NCBI RefSeq assembly: GCF_002077945.1
Contig: NZ_LVYD01000055.1
Location: 62,001-126,000 of the forward strand
Origin: Niastella vici
GTDB taxonomy: Bacteria > Bacteroidota > Bacteroidia > Chitinophagales > Chitinophagaceae
Direction of reading: 5' to 3'
Length of the DNA stretch: 64,000 bases
Shown piece by piece: positions 46,932 to 55,048 of the stretch (position 1 is its first letter; each line of letters begins with the position of its first letter). The notes below the pieces were generated by a model, which was not told where the DNA came from, did not search any database, and worked only from the letters and a program-made list of their open reading frames with translations. Position numbers and translations under genes: made by a program.

Positions 46932-48350
46932 ATGAATAGGATGATAGTGGCCTTTGCATTATTGCTGACAGCTGTTGCTGCCAATGCCCAACAGGCAATG
47001 GTGAACAACGGCAACCTGCAAATATATTCCGGCGCCTCCTTTTGCAGCTATGGCGGTTTTACCAACAGCAGCTCCGGCGTGTTGGTAAATAACGGCAACC
47101 TGTATCTAAAGGGAGATGTAAGCAACGACCAGGCGGCCATGACGGCCGGTTCGGGCATCTTATACCTGAATGGCAGCGCGGCCCAGGCCCTTAACGGCGC
47201 CCAGTCATTAAAAACCTATCAGCTGGTCACTAATAATGCCAATGGTATTACTTTAAATAATAACCTGAGCGTAGCCGATGTACATACGTTCACCAGTGGC
47301 ATGATCGTAACTTCATTAACACCCAATTATTTGATCTACGAAGCCGGCGCTTCCTATACGGGAGATGCCGATACCCGTCATGTGAACGGCTGGGTAAAGA
47401 AGTTCGGGAATACGGCTTTTTCATTCCCCGTGGGCAACAACAGCTACGAACGGCCGGTTACAGTAGGCAGTTTATCGGCAACGAGCGAACTGAATTGTCT
47501 TTACCGGTCGGCCACGCCCAATACTGGCAGTGTGCAGGCGCCCATTTTGCTGGTTGATGCCAATGAATACTGGGAGATCAATAAGATAAGTGGTGGTACG
47601 GCCCAGGTTACCCTGAATTGGGACAATACAAAAGTGGCGTTCCCGCCTTATACGCTGGCCGATATCAGGGCTACTTATTATAATGGCAGCAGCTGGATAA
47701 ATGAAAACGGCACCGCAAGCGGCACTGTTACCACCACCGGTAGTATTACCTCAGGCGCGGTGAGCTCGTTTGGCTATTTTGCCATCGGCAGTGTTGCGTA
47801 TATACTTCCCATACATTTCATTAGTGTAGGCGCCCAGCGCAAAACCGGCACTACCGTGGTGCGCTGGAAAACAGCCCGGGAAACAGACGTTGACCATTAT
47901 GAAGTGGAACGCCTGAATACCAGCGGCAGCTTTAGTGAAATAGGCAGGGTGAAAAGTCATAATAACATTGATGAAACCGATTATGAATATGTTGATGGGT
48001 TGCCCCTGATTGGTACAGCCATGTATCGCATCAGGTCGGTTGATAAGGACGGTCAGTACATTTATTCGCGCATTGTATCTGTTTCTGAAAACAGCAATGT
48101 GGCTACGTTTATGGTGTTAAACAACCCGGCGCATGAAGCCATTTACCTGTCGGCTTCGGCCGCCTATAAAGGGCAGTATCAATATGAGCTGTATAGTACA
48201 TCGGGCCAGTTGGTGCAAAGCGGACCGTTAACCATCAATGGGCTGGATATTGTCACCATTCCGCTGATGATGAAGACCATGACGGGGATATACATGTTGA
48301 ATGTGCGGAATGAGCAGCATCGCTTTGCAAAGAGGATACTTGTGAGGTAG
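46932..48350 (+). CDS. T9SS type A sorting domain protein
   Basis: A 472-residue exported protein. It has a signal peptide ending ANAQ (residue 19), a long N-terminal beta-rich region with Asn/Gly turns (MVNNGNLQIYSGASFCSYGG), an FN3-like segment near 290-385 (RWKTARETDVDHYEVERLNT), and a C-terminal T9SS type A sorting domain of about 75 residues (VLNNPAHEAIYLSASAAYKG to HRFAKRILVR). The type A domain marks it as T9SS cargo that is released from, or attached to, the cell surface after sortase processing. The exact function of the N-terminal region is not recognised. A B-type repeat element follows the stop codon. Confidence 0.85.
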   Translation: MNRMIVAFALLLTAVAANAQQAMVNNGNLQIYSGASFCSYGGFTNSSSGVLVNNGNLYLKGDVSNDQAAMTAGSGILYLNGSAAQALNGAQSLKTYQLVTNNANGITLNNNLSVADVHTFTSGMIVTSLTPNYLIYEAGASYTGDADTRHVNGWVKKFGNTAFSFPVGNNSYERPVTVGSLSATSELNCLYRSATPNTGSVQAPILLVDANEYWEINKISGGTAQVTLNWDNTKVAFPPYTLADIRATYYNGSSWINENGTASGTVTTTGSITSGAVSSFGYFAIGSVAYILPIHFISVGAQRKTGTTVVRWKTARETDVDHYEVERLNTSGSFSEIGRVKSHNNIDETDYEYVDGLPLIGTAMYRIRSVDKDGQYIYSRIVSVSENSNVATFMVLNNPAHEAIYLSASAAYKGQYQYELYSTSGQLVQSGPLTINGLDIVTIPLMMKTMTGIYMLNVRNEQHRFAKRILVR

Positions 48351-48422
48351 GGGTATGAAGTAAGAAGTAGGAGGTAGGAAGTAAGAAGTGCCTGTATTTC
48401 CTAACTCGTACTTCATACTTCT
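48348..48422 (+). repeat. Heptad inverted-repeat element B3 (AAGTAGG type)
   Basis: AAGTAAG/AAGTAGG/AGGTAGG/AAGTAAG units on the left and ACTTCAT/ACTTCTG on the right enclose a short core. The TAG stop at 48348-48350 (GAGGTAGG) matches the arm pattern, so the element overlaps the stop codon. Confidence 0.65.
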
Positions 48423-48518
48423 GAAAATCACGAGGAATGAAAATAGTCAGGAAGCATAAATAATAGGAAACAATAGGTACAGGATAGATTATAGGATCAG
48501 AACCCTATCAGGAGGTTC

Positions 48519-48549
48519 AGCCACCTTGCTTTTGCCTGGTGGCTTTTTC
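48519..48549 (+). terminator. Rho-independent terminator
   Basis: AGCCACC (48519-48525) and GGTGGCT (48538-48544) form a perfect stem, followed by TTTTTCTTT. It probably serves the T9SS cargo gene ending at 48350. Confidence 0.75.
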
Positions 48550-48588
48550 TTTGGCCGCCGGAGTATGCCGGGAGCCCCTTAAATGAGG

Positions 48589-48611
48589 AACGCCCCGGCA
48601 AGTGGGGCGTT
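48589..48611. terminator. Hairpin near end of the minus-strand regulator gene
   Basis: AACGCCCC and GGGGCGTT form a perfect 8-bp stem with a 7-base loop, about 50 bases beyond the stop codon of the minus-strand gene. It lacks a T tract on either side. Confidence 0.4.
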
Positions 48612-48661
48612 CAATTCCGCATATAGTATTGGTTAGTAAGCGAATCGTTAGAGGCAAATTT

Positions 48662-49102
48662 TTATATTCCCAATCCAGACTTCACTTTTTCAAAAAATGA
48701 CTTTTTATTTTCCTTTGGAGGTATATAATAGCTTTCTACCCGGTTCATGATAGCCGCCATTCTTTCGGGGCTCAGGGAAGATTTCACCACATAATCCAGC
48801 GCGCCGTATTGCAGGGCTTCCTGGGCAACCTGTTTATTTTCCTGTCCGGAAATAATATAAACCATGATGCCCGAATTGAAGGCCTTGATCTTTTTCAACA
48901 CTTCAATGCCATTCATGCCTTCCATATTATAATCCATAATAACCAACGCAGGCCGTTCTTTGATCTGTTGCAGGCATTCATCACCTGCATTGAATGAGGT
49001 CATATCGGTATAGCCCAGGTTACGGAGGAATTGCTCATACAGGGTCAGGCAAAAGATATCATCATCTACTATAAAGATCTTCATATCCGGATACTGGGTC
49101 AT
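48662..49102 (-). CDS. Single-domain CheY-like response regulator
   Basis: A 146-residue stand-alone receiver protein. Residues DDD (13-15), Asp57 in VIMDYNMEGMNG and Lys107 in YVVKSS are the expected phosphorylation residues. No output domain follows; residues 125-146 are a short Lys-rich tail. Such orphan receivers signal by contacting other proteins. No kinase gene is adjacent. The alternative start at codon 7 (MKIFIVDDD) would suit the family equally well. Confidence 0.9.
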   Translation of the reverse strand: MTQYPDMKIFIVDDDIFCLTLYEQFLRNLGYTDMTSFNAGDECLQQIKERPALVIMDYNMEGMNGIEVLKKIKAFNSGIMVYIISGQENKQVAQEALQYGALDYVVKSSLSPERMAAIMNRVESYYIPPKENKKSFFEKVKSGLGI

Positions 49103-49271
49103 GGTTGTGGGTTTTATAGGTTGATTATTTTAAATGTTTGCTTTCCGGGCATAACAGGTTCCGGATAAAAACACGTATTAACAAAACGGTATTTAATACA
49201 GGCTATTGCAACATAATGACCGGGAAAATCAAAACTAATATTTGTATTTGCCGGCTGGTAAGTGTTTGTGC

Positions 49272-49383
49272 TTAAAGTCGGTTGCCGGTTTCCGGTTCCC
49301 AGGCCCTTAATGCGGAATGCCCGCCTATAGTGTCCCTGCCATTAATTGAGCCCCCGTAACTGGTAACCGGTAACTGGTAACTC
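49272..49383 (-). repeat. Heptad inverted-repeat element C4 (CAGTTAC type)
   Basis: Read on the minus strand it starts TGAGTTACCAG, so its first unit overlaps the TGA stop codon of the minus-strand gene at 49382. The core has GGGGCTCAATTAAT and GGCATTCCGCATTAAGGGCC, as in C5, in the same orientation relative to the gene. Confidence 0.75.
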
Positions 49384-49678
49384 ATTGGATCACGATCGGT
49401 TGCACATAGTGGCTGTCGCCATACCTGATCGCAATTTTATAGATACCCCGGGGCAGGTGCCAGGGAAGCTCTACCGTATGCGTGGAATGTAAGTCGGAAT
49501 GATAAATATGATGTTTAAAGACCTGCTGGCCGGCGAGCGAGTAAAGATGTACCGTGAAAACACATTTTTCAATGTTGTACAATTGCAGCCAGAATTTTTT
49601 CTGTGATACCAGGTTAGGGTATACTGTTATTCGTTCTAAACGTTTTGTCAAACGTTCGGTTTGTGGCAGGGTATTCAT
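49382..49678 (-). CDS. Stand-alone T9SS type A sorting domain protein
   Basis: A 98-residue protein that consists almost only of a T9SS type A C-terminal sorting domain: ITVYPNLVSQKKFWLQLYN, VHLYSLAGQQVFKHHI, LPRGIYKIAIRYGDSHYVQ, ending PIVIQ. There is no signal peptide and no cargo domain: the first 17 residues are short and charged. No upstream frame on the same strand within 240 bases could supply a cargo. It is either the remnant of a longer gene or an unusual short protein. The domain itself is well preserved, with the expected YPN, G-Q-V and GIY-V positions. Confidence 0.7.
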   Translation of the reverse strand: MNTLPQTERLTKRLERITVYPNLVSQKKFWLQLYNIEKCVFTVHLYSLAGQQVFKHHIYHSDLHSTHTVELPWHLPRGIYKIAIRYGDSHYVQPIVIQ

Positions 49679-49917
49679 AGGAGGCGGACTATAAGGATAA
49701 TGTTATTTGTTGTGCGCGATGAAGTTAATACTTATTCTGAACGATTACAATAGTAATTGTTGGAGATTCTATCGCGTACCCCTGCTGTCCTTCCTTATGA
49801 TAGAACTGAATTAAAATAAAATTAATGAATTCGGTTATCCGATCATGGTATTTACTGTGGGTTATAGCTTATTTACTGTTAGTGATTGCAGAATACCCTG
49901 TGTTAATTGCGTGTTAT

Positions 49918-50394
49918 CTATAATTTTACTATGCGAACCTGCTGGCGGGCGACCCCCTTCCCTAATAAATATTTTTGGAAAGTGCCGATCAATGTTGCGC
50001 CGCCTGATAAATAGAAGGTTGCTTTTTCCCAGGCCATCCAGCAATGGGGGTGCATATCTTCCATCCAGTAAATGGCATTTTGCCCGGGTTGTTCCGGTAA
50101 CTCGGGTACACTATCGACCAGCAGTTTTAACATATTGAGAACAGCTTCATACTCCGGGTGTAATTCCAGGATACCAAAATATTCATGATCGTTTTCCAGT
50201 GCGATCGTTTTTAATGCATTGAATAATTCTACCGTGCTTTCATCGCCTACAAAGAAATGATGGGTAGCCTGCTTGTTGTACAGTTCTTTTGCCTGGGCTA
50301 TCATCTCCGGTTCCTGTTCTCTAAACACCGGCATATCGCTGTTCACCGCTTCTTCGAAAGGGGAATTGCTTATCAGTTTAGATATGTGAAACAT
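49918..50394 (-). CDS. Protein of unknown function, divergent from an AraC gene
   Basis: This encodes 158 residues, cytoplasmic, without signal peptide. It is acidic and Glu/Leu-rich in the middle (EYFGILELHPEYEAVLNMLK), with a Trp/His/Cys-rich stretch (IYWMEDMHPHCWMAWEKATF, about 109-128). No family was recognised. It is transcribed divergently from the AraC regulator that begins at 50503, with a shared 108-bp spacer; a TAnnTTTG motif (TATTTTTG on the minus strand, 50434-50441) lies about 40 bases before its start. Regulation by the neighbouring AraC protein is likely from the layout. Confidence 0.65.
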   Translation of the reverse strand: MFHISKLISNSPFEEAVNSDMPVFREQEPEMIAQAKELYNKQATHHFFVGDESTVELFNALKTIALENDHEYFGILELHPEYEAVLNMLKLLVDSVPELPEQPGQNAIYWMEDMHPHCWMAWEKATFYLSGGATLIGTFQKYLLGKGVARQQVRIVKL

Positions 50395-50433
50395 TGTATA
50401 TGTATTATTTGCGAAACAGATAATTTACCTTTA

Positions 50434-50441
50434 CAAAAATA
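50434..50441 (-). promoter_or_regulatory. Possible -7 promoter motif for the divergent gene
   Basis: TATTTTTG read on the minus strand matches TAnnTTTG, with a TTG further upstream at a spacing of only 11 bases, shorter than usual. Support is moderate. Confidence 0.35.
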
Positions 50442-50502
50442 GAAAGGGGTTTCAAGCGCGTTTTTATATAATACGGATAAACTTTTACATTAAACGGATT
50501 AT

Positions 50503-51504
50503 ATGGGAGTCAATGTGTATGACGAAGCGGGCCGGTTGTACAAGGTAGGCGATGTGTTTTCAACGAAAATAGTAGAACAGCCACTGGTCACTGAACGACG
50601 GGAAATATACAGTTTCCCTTTTGGTAATGCCGAAATGGTGCAACTGGCTTTTTCAGGCATTTATATAGTGTATGGCGATATGGTAATGTATGAGACCAAG
50701 CGGTTAGACTTTGAGATTACCGGTGATGTGGATCTTGTTGAAATGCATTTCACCCTGCAGGGGGCTGGCAGCATGAAGAACCTGGTTAGCGGTAAGGAGC
50801 ATCATTTTAAGACCAACCAGCATAATCTTCATTACGTACCCACGTTTGCTGGTACTGGCATATACGATTCGCCCGACCGGTATAAATTCTTCGAAGTACA
50901 TTTCACCACGCGTTTTTTCCTTGAGCTGGCCAAAGACAGCTGCCCCTCGCTGATGCGGTTTGCCGAAAAGATCGCCAAAGGCAATGAAAACGACCTGAGC
51001 CTCGATAACCTGCCGATCTCCTTTGGCATGCACCAGATCATTCATGATATCATGAATGCCAACTTTACCGGTGGGTTGAAGTTGTTATACCTGCAATCAA
51101 AATGTATTGAGCTGCTCACCTTACAGTCGCAGATGTATGAAAATGCTGACCGCACAGGTGCCACACCTTCCCTTATTTGTAAACCAGGGCACGATACCGA
51201 TAGTATTCACTTTGCCCGGGAATACCTGTTGCAGCATGCGGCGCAACCACCTTCTTTAACCGAGCTGGCCCGGGTTGCCGGTATCAATGAATTTAAACTG
51301 AAACAGGGCTTTAAGGCTTTGTACAATAATACGGTATTTGGTTACCTCACCGATTATAAGCTCACGCAGGCAAAGGAATTGCTCACCGGCAATGTGCCTA
51401 TTAAAGATGTGAGTGACCAGTTGGGCTATTCTTCCGTACAACACTTCACCAGCGCTTTCCGTAAGAAATTTGGTATGCCCCCGGGAAAGGTAAAGGAGGG
51501 GTGA
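50503..51504 (+). CDS. AraC family transcriptional regulator
   Basis: This encodes 333 residues. The N-terminal part (about 1-220) is a beta-rich sensor domain without recognised ligand-binding motif. The C-terminal 95 residues carry two helix-turn-helix units of the AraC family (PSLTELARVAGINEFKLKQG; PIKDVSDQLGYSSVQHFTSA), closing with FRKKFGMPPGKV. It is transcribed away from the unknown gene at 49918-50394. The ligand and targets are unknown. A heptad element begins six bases after the stop codon. Confidence 0.9.
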   Translation: MGVNVYDEAGRLYKVGDVFSTKIVEQPLVTERREIYSFPFGNAEMVQLAFSGIYIVYGDMVMYETKRLDFEITGDVDLVEMHFTLQGAGSMKNLVSGKEHHFKTNQHNLHYVPTFAGTGIYDSPDRYKFFEVHFTTRFFLELAKDSCPSLMRFAEKIAKGNENDLSLDNLPISFGMHQIIHDIMNANFTGGLKLLYLQSKCIELLTLQSQMYENADRTGATPSLICKPGHDTDSIHFAREYLLQHAAQPPSLTELARVAGINEFKLKQGFKALYNNTVFGYLTDYKLTQAKELLTGNVPIKDVSDQLGYSSVQHFTSAFRKKFGMPPGKVKEG

Positions 51505-51509
51505 GGGCC

Positions 51510-51608
51510 GTGAATGGTCAATGGGCAATGGGTTTCCGGCGGCGCAAGCTCGATTATTAATTTGAACAATCGCGAGCTATTCACCATTGACGATTCACCA
51601 TTCACCAT
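51510..51608 (+). repeat. Heptad inverted-repeat element A4 (GTGAATG type)
   Basis: Left arm GTGAATG/GTCAATG/GGCAATG, core GGCGGCGCAAGCTCG with AGCTCG paired to CGAGCT, TCGCGAGCTAT (51570-51580), then a right arm complementary to GTGAATG/GTGAATC/GTCAATG. It begins six bases after the stop codon at 51504. Confidence 0.75.
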
Positions 51609-51644
51609 AAAATGCTGTATATTCAATATTACGATTAAAGCTAT

Positions 51645-51992
51645 ATGATCATGAGTATCGTAGTAAAAAGAATATACGAACCCGCGGCCTCGCAGGATGG
51701 TTACCGCATTCTGGTTGACCGCTTATGGCCACGTGGTATTAAAAAAGAAAAAGCCGGCATCGATACCTGGCTGAAAGAAGTGGCGCCCTCTACAGAATTA
51801 CGCAACTGGTTCCATGGCGGGGAGGGGAGCTTTACCGATTTTAAAAAGAGATACCTTACTGAGCTAAAGCATAATCCCGCACTGGATGCATTGAAAACAC
51901 TCGTTCATGAACATAAGAAGGTAACGCTGTTGTATGCGGCCAAAGATGAGGAACATAATCATGCGTTGATATTGAGAGATCTGTTAAAGTAG
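51645..51992 (+). CDS. DUF488 family protein (YeaO-like)
   Basis: A 115-residue cytoplasmic protein of the DUF488/YeaO family, recognised by RILVDRLWPRGIKKEKAGID, TWLKEVAPSTELRNWFHG and VTLLYAAKDEEHNHALIL. The start at 51645 is followed by a second ATG at 51651. The family's biochemical function is not established. The gene stands alone between repeat elements. Confidence 0.9.
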   Translation: MIMSIVVKRIYEPAASQDGYRILVDRLWPRGIKKEKAGIDTWLKEVAPSTELRNWFHGGEGSFTDFKKRYLTELKHNPALDALKTLVHEHKKVTLLYAAKDEEHNHALILRDLLK

Positions 51993-51997
51993 GAGGA

Positions 51998-52109
51998 AGT
52001 TCCCGGTTGCCGGTTTCCGGTTCCCAGGTCTTGAATGCGGTATGTTCTCCAATAGTCAACGTGCCGTTAATTGAACGCCGGTAACTGGTACCCGGCAACT
52101 GGTAACTGT
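51998..52109 (-). repeat. Heptad inverted-repeat element C6 (CAGTTAC type)
   Basis: Read on the minus strand it goes CAGTTAC/CAGTTGC/CGGGTAC/CAGTTAC, then a core with CATACCGCATTCAAGACCTGG (related to GGCATTCTGCATTAAGGGCCTGG), then CCGGAAA/CCGGCAA units. It fills the 127-base space between two convergent genes and has the same orientation as the minus-strand gene. Confidence 0.7.
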
Positions 52110-52119
52110 ATTTTTATTA

Positions 52120-53031
52120 TTACATTGTCTTTTGCAGTCTCCATATCTGTATATATGGAAAACAATTCCCCGCGCAGCATTCATCGGGTTTCTGGTTGGG
52201 CCGGCCGCAATCGCACCAGAACTTTTTGTTGGCGTACAGCATATAGGCATCGAGCCCGCGCGCGCTGCCATTGAGGAGTTCCTCCGGGCCGGTGGCATGC
52301 ATTACTTCCCACCCATATTTGCCCGGCACTTCTTCCAGTTTATTGTTCACATAAAAACGCCAGGGGTGTTTATGTGTTTGATCACTCCAATACACTTTTA
52401 ATTCCGAGGTGTTCCGGTGGTCAAGGGTAAGCAGGGCCGCATGGTACCCATCGCATACCGAAACCAGGAACACGCTAAAGCCACGCTCTTTGCCAACCCG
52501 GGCAAGCAGGGTGTTCCATAAACTTTTTTCCATGGCAACGGGTTGTAAGCCGCGCGAAACAGGATCTGCCTTGGTAATGGGCACCCATTCGCCTTTACGC
52601 ATCGATAAAAAACGCACAGTGTCGTAGCTGCGGATGAAATGACTATCGCGCAGCCGTTTGGCCAGCGCATTGATATCATTGTTCAGGAAATTGCCGTTCA
52701 GCACAGGCTGGCGGCTGTACAGGCTGTCGGGAATACTTGATTCGCCAAAGAGCAACAGATCAAGGGCGCCGCGAACCGTATTGATACATTTATGCCGGTA
52801 GCCGGGCCGCCAGTTTGAGTCTTTGGGTTGCTCGGGCAGCGCAGCGTTGCTGATAAAGAATTGTTTTATGCGTTCCACATCATCGATCGAGAAAACGGAT
52901 GTGCGGGTAAGGGAATCTTTTTTTATTGCAGGGACAGGCTCGCCATGACGGGGCGTGTTAAAGGCCATATGCAGGGAGCCTGACAACACAGCTACAACAA
53001 CAGGATACACAACAAGCAGGTGAAATTTCAT
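52120..53031 (-). CDS. Secreted protein of unknown function
   Basis: This encodes 303 residues from the ATG whose first base is 53031; the frame is open further upstream but the longer version has an unnatural N-terminus. A signal peptide (MKFHLLVVYPVVVAVLSG) is followed by about 275 residues with two blocks (WRPGYRHKCINTVRGALDLL; GEWVPITKADPVSRGLQP). Near the C-terminus a Cys cluster (CDCGRPNQKPDECCAGNC) occurs. The pattern suggests a peptidase-like or cell-envelope protein, but I do not recognise the family. It lies convergent to the DUF488 gene. Confidence 0.65.
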   Translation of the reverse strand: MKFHLLVVYPVVVAVLSGSLHMAFNTPRHGEPVPAIKKDSLTRTSVFSIDDVERIKQFFISNAALPEQPKDSNWRPGYRHKCINTVRGALDLLLFGESSIPDSLYSRQPVLNGNFLNNDINALAKRLRDSHFIRSYDTVRFLSMRKGEWVPITKADPVSRGLQPVAMEKSLWNTLLARVGKERGFSVFLVSVCDGYHAALLTLDHRNTSELKVYWSDQTHKHPWRFYVNNKLEEVPGKYGWEVMHATGPEELLNGSARGLDAYMLYANKKFWCDCGRPNQKPDECCAGNCFPYIQIWRLQKTM

Positions 53032-53156
53032 AAGGTAATTGGGTTTAGGAGCGCTATTCAGGCGCAATATCCTACTTATTCGGCAATCCTGTAACGCCGG
53101 AATAAGAGAATTGTTTTTTTCTTTATTCACTAACCGCCTGTGGTAGGTAGGTGTAT

Positions 53157-54404
53157 TTATGTAATACTATCTATTTTCTGTTGAATACCCTGTTTTTCTG
53201 CCTGCGTTTTGGCAAGGGCATATGCTTTTTTGTAATAGGCCAGGGCCTGTTGATTATCGAGGTGGCTGTACAATTCGGCCATCAGCACAAAGTAAAAATG
53301 GCTGTCGCCGGGTTGCAATAAAAGCGCTTCCTGTAAAGCGGTTTCCCTTCCTTTCACCTTGTATAAGGCAAATAGCCTGTTCAGCGCCACTACAGGCGAA
53401 TAATTGATCAACTGCAACTGATCGTACAGGTGCAGAATGGCTTCCCATTTTTCGGGCGTATCTTCTTTTATGCAATGCCAGTATGCGATGCCGGCTTCCA
53501 GGTGATAGGAGCTTACTTCGTTGCCGTTGGCGCTGTTGTTCAGGAATTGGATACCCTGGTTTATGAGCGCGGCATCCCACAGGGCGGTGTTTTGGTGTTC
53601 GTATAATATCAGGGTGTCGTTATTGTCCTTACGGGCATTAAAGCGGGACGCATGGAAGCTCATCAGGGCCAGCAGCGCGTTTGTTTTGGGGCGGTTGGTA
53701 GGGTCGTATTCAACCAGCATAACACCGAGGCGCATGGCTTCCACACAAAGATCTTTGCGCAGGATGGCATTGTCGGTTTGTGAATAATACCCTTCATTGA
53801 AAAGCAGGTAAATGATGTGCAGCACAGTGTCGAGCCGGTTCTCCAGTTCCTGTTTGGGCAGGTTGTTGTCAATGGGGATCAGCTGTACCTGTTCGTTCCG
53901 TAATTTTTCCTTTGCCCTGAACAGGCGTTTATTGATGGTTTCCTTATTGGTTAAAAATGCTTCAGCGATCTCATCGATACCAAAACCGCAAAGGATGCGC
54001 AACGCCAGGCCGATCTGCGCTTCGCTGGCAATGGCCGGGTTGCAAATGGCGAACAGCATTTGCAGCTGGCTGTCCTTAATATTTTGTTGAGAGAAGTTGA
54101 TGAGCTCAGGTTCCTCGTCAGTGGGTTGCTGTGCTTTTATTTCGGGTACCACTTTCTGTGCATAGATCTTGTGCCGTCTGAAATGGTACAGCGTCTTTTG
54201 TTTGGCAACGGCATATAACCAGGCAGCAGGATTGGGCGGAATGCCTTTGATGCCCCAGCTTTCTGTAGCGGTGAGGAACGTTTCACTTACAATATCTTCG
54301 GCCAGTTCAATATGTTCCAGACCGAATTGCTTACTGATGACCGCCACCATTTTGGCAAACTCCTGCTGGAATAACTGTTTTAATGATTCGTATTCTTTTT
54401 CCAT
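53157..54404 (-). CDS. ECF-type sigma factor with C-terminal TPR-like extension (ECF42-like)
   Basis: A 415-residue sigma factor. Region 2 lies at about 15-85 (LEHIELAEDIVSETFLTATE, PNPAAWLYAVAKQKTLYHFR) and region 4 at about 115-170 (ALRILCGFGIDEIAEAFLT, INKRLFRAKEKLR). A long C-terminal extension (about 185-415, DUF6596/TPR-like, YYSQTDNAILRKDLCVEAMR and AYYKKAYALAKTQAEKQ) marks it as the ECF42-type group. Members of that group are encoded next to a DGPF/YCII protein, as here. No anti-sigma gene is adjacent; the extension is thought to control activity. It is transcribed downstream of the DGPF gene with a strong hairpin between them. Confidence 0.88.
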   Translation of the reverse strand: MEKEYESLKQLFQQEFAKMVAVISKQFGLEHIELAEDIVSETFLTATESWGIKGIPPNPAAWLYAVAKQKTLYHFRRHKIYAQKVVPEIKAQQPTDEEPELINFSQQNIKDSQLQMLFAICNPAIASEAQIGLALRILCGFGIDEIAEAFLTNKETINKRLFRAKEKLRNEQVQLIPIDNNLPKQELENRLDTVLHIIYLLFNEGYYSQTDNAILRKDLCVEAMRLGVMLVEYDPTNRPKTNALLALMSFHASRFNARKDNNDTLILYEHQNTALWDAALINQGIQFLNNSANGNEVSSYHLEAGIAYWHCIKEDTPEKWEAILHLYDQLQLINYSPVVALNRLFALYKVKGRETALQEALLLQPGDSHFYFVLMAELYSHLDNQQALAYYKKAYALAKTQAEKQGIQQKIDSIT

Positions 54405-54441
54405 AGTTGAAAAGTAGGGTCGTCCCGGTAGTTATCGGCAC

Positions 54442-54470
54442 GGCTCACCTTGCAAATTAAAAGGTGAGCC
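54442..54470 (-). other. Intercistronic 10-bp hairpin
   Basis: GGCTCACCTT and AAGGTGAGCC form a perfect 10-bp stem with a 9-base loop between the DGPF gene and the sigma factor gene. There is no T tract, so partial termination or mRNA processing is more likely than full termination. Confidence 0.5.
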
Positions 54471-54506
54471 TTCCGCCAGCTGACGAATGACCCACCTTCT
54501 AAATAG

Positions 54507-54845
54507 TTATTGAAATATTGGGCGAACTTCAACGCTGCCGTCTGCATCCAGAGCCGGACAGCCATGGGCCAGCGTAACCGCTTCTTCCAGGTTTTCAGCT
54601 TTAACCGTTGCAAAACTACCGAGGCGTTCCCTTATTTCTACAAAGGGCCCATCTGTAATAACCCCTCCTTTTCTCAATACTTTGCCTTCGGTGGCCAGGC
54701 GTATACCAGTGGAAACTAATTTTCCTTGTTCCACCAGTCCGCCAACCCAGTCCTGCCATTTTTTAGTGAGCGCCTGCATTTCGGTGGGCGATACATTGCT
54801 GAAGTCGTAGCTGGGCTGTCTGAATATTAATAAGAATTCTTTCAT
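54507..54845 (-). CDS. YCII/DGPF family protein
   Basis: A 112-residue protein of the DGPF (YCII-related) family: a ferredoxin-like fold with LLIFRQPS at the start, GKVLRKGGVITDGPFVEIRE, with the DGPF-type box (TDGPFVE), and VKAENLEEAVTLAHGCPALD. It is the standard companion of ECF42-type sigma factors and is encoded just upstream of one here. Its biochemical role is unknown. It lies on the same strand as the sigma gene, 102 bases before it. Confidence 0.9.
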   Translation of the reverse strand: MKEFLLIFRQPSYDFSNVSPTEMQALTKKWQDWVGGLVEQGKLVSTGIRLATEGKVLRKGGVITDGPFVEIRERLGSFATVKAENLEEAVTLAHGCPALDADGSVEVRPIFQ

Positions 54846-54895
54846 ACATGTTGTTTTTGAATCCGCCAGGGGCGGGAAAGTTAGGAATTATAATC

Positions 54896-55048
54896 GTGAA
54901 TGGTGAATGGTGAATTGTCAATAGTCAATTGTCAATAGTCAATGGTCAATGGTCAATGGTCAATGGTCAATGAATTTCAAGCGGCGCAAGATCGAATATT
55001 AATCTCAAAATTCGCGAGCTATTCACCATTCACCCTTGACCATTCACC
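54896..55048. repeat. Heptad inverted-repeat element A5 (GTGAATG/GTCAATG)
   Basis: The left arm has about 11 units, changing from GTGAATG to GTCAATG with variants. The core contains GGCGCAAGATCGAAT and TCGCGAGCTAT (55012-55022) and the right arm three units of the complement. The right arm ends one base before the stop codon of the minus-strand gene at 55049. Its orientation is opposite to that gene, unlike most other copies. Confidence 0.8.

Larger units (their letters stand above)
48423..48661. other. Intergenic region between convergent genes with two hairpins
   Basis: After element B3 it carries a terminator (48519-48549) and a perfect 8-bp hairpin (48589-48611, AACGCCCC and its complement). 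No gene is seen. Confidence 0.5.
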
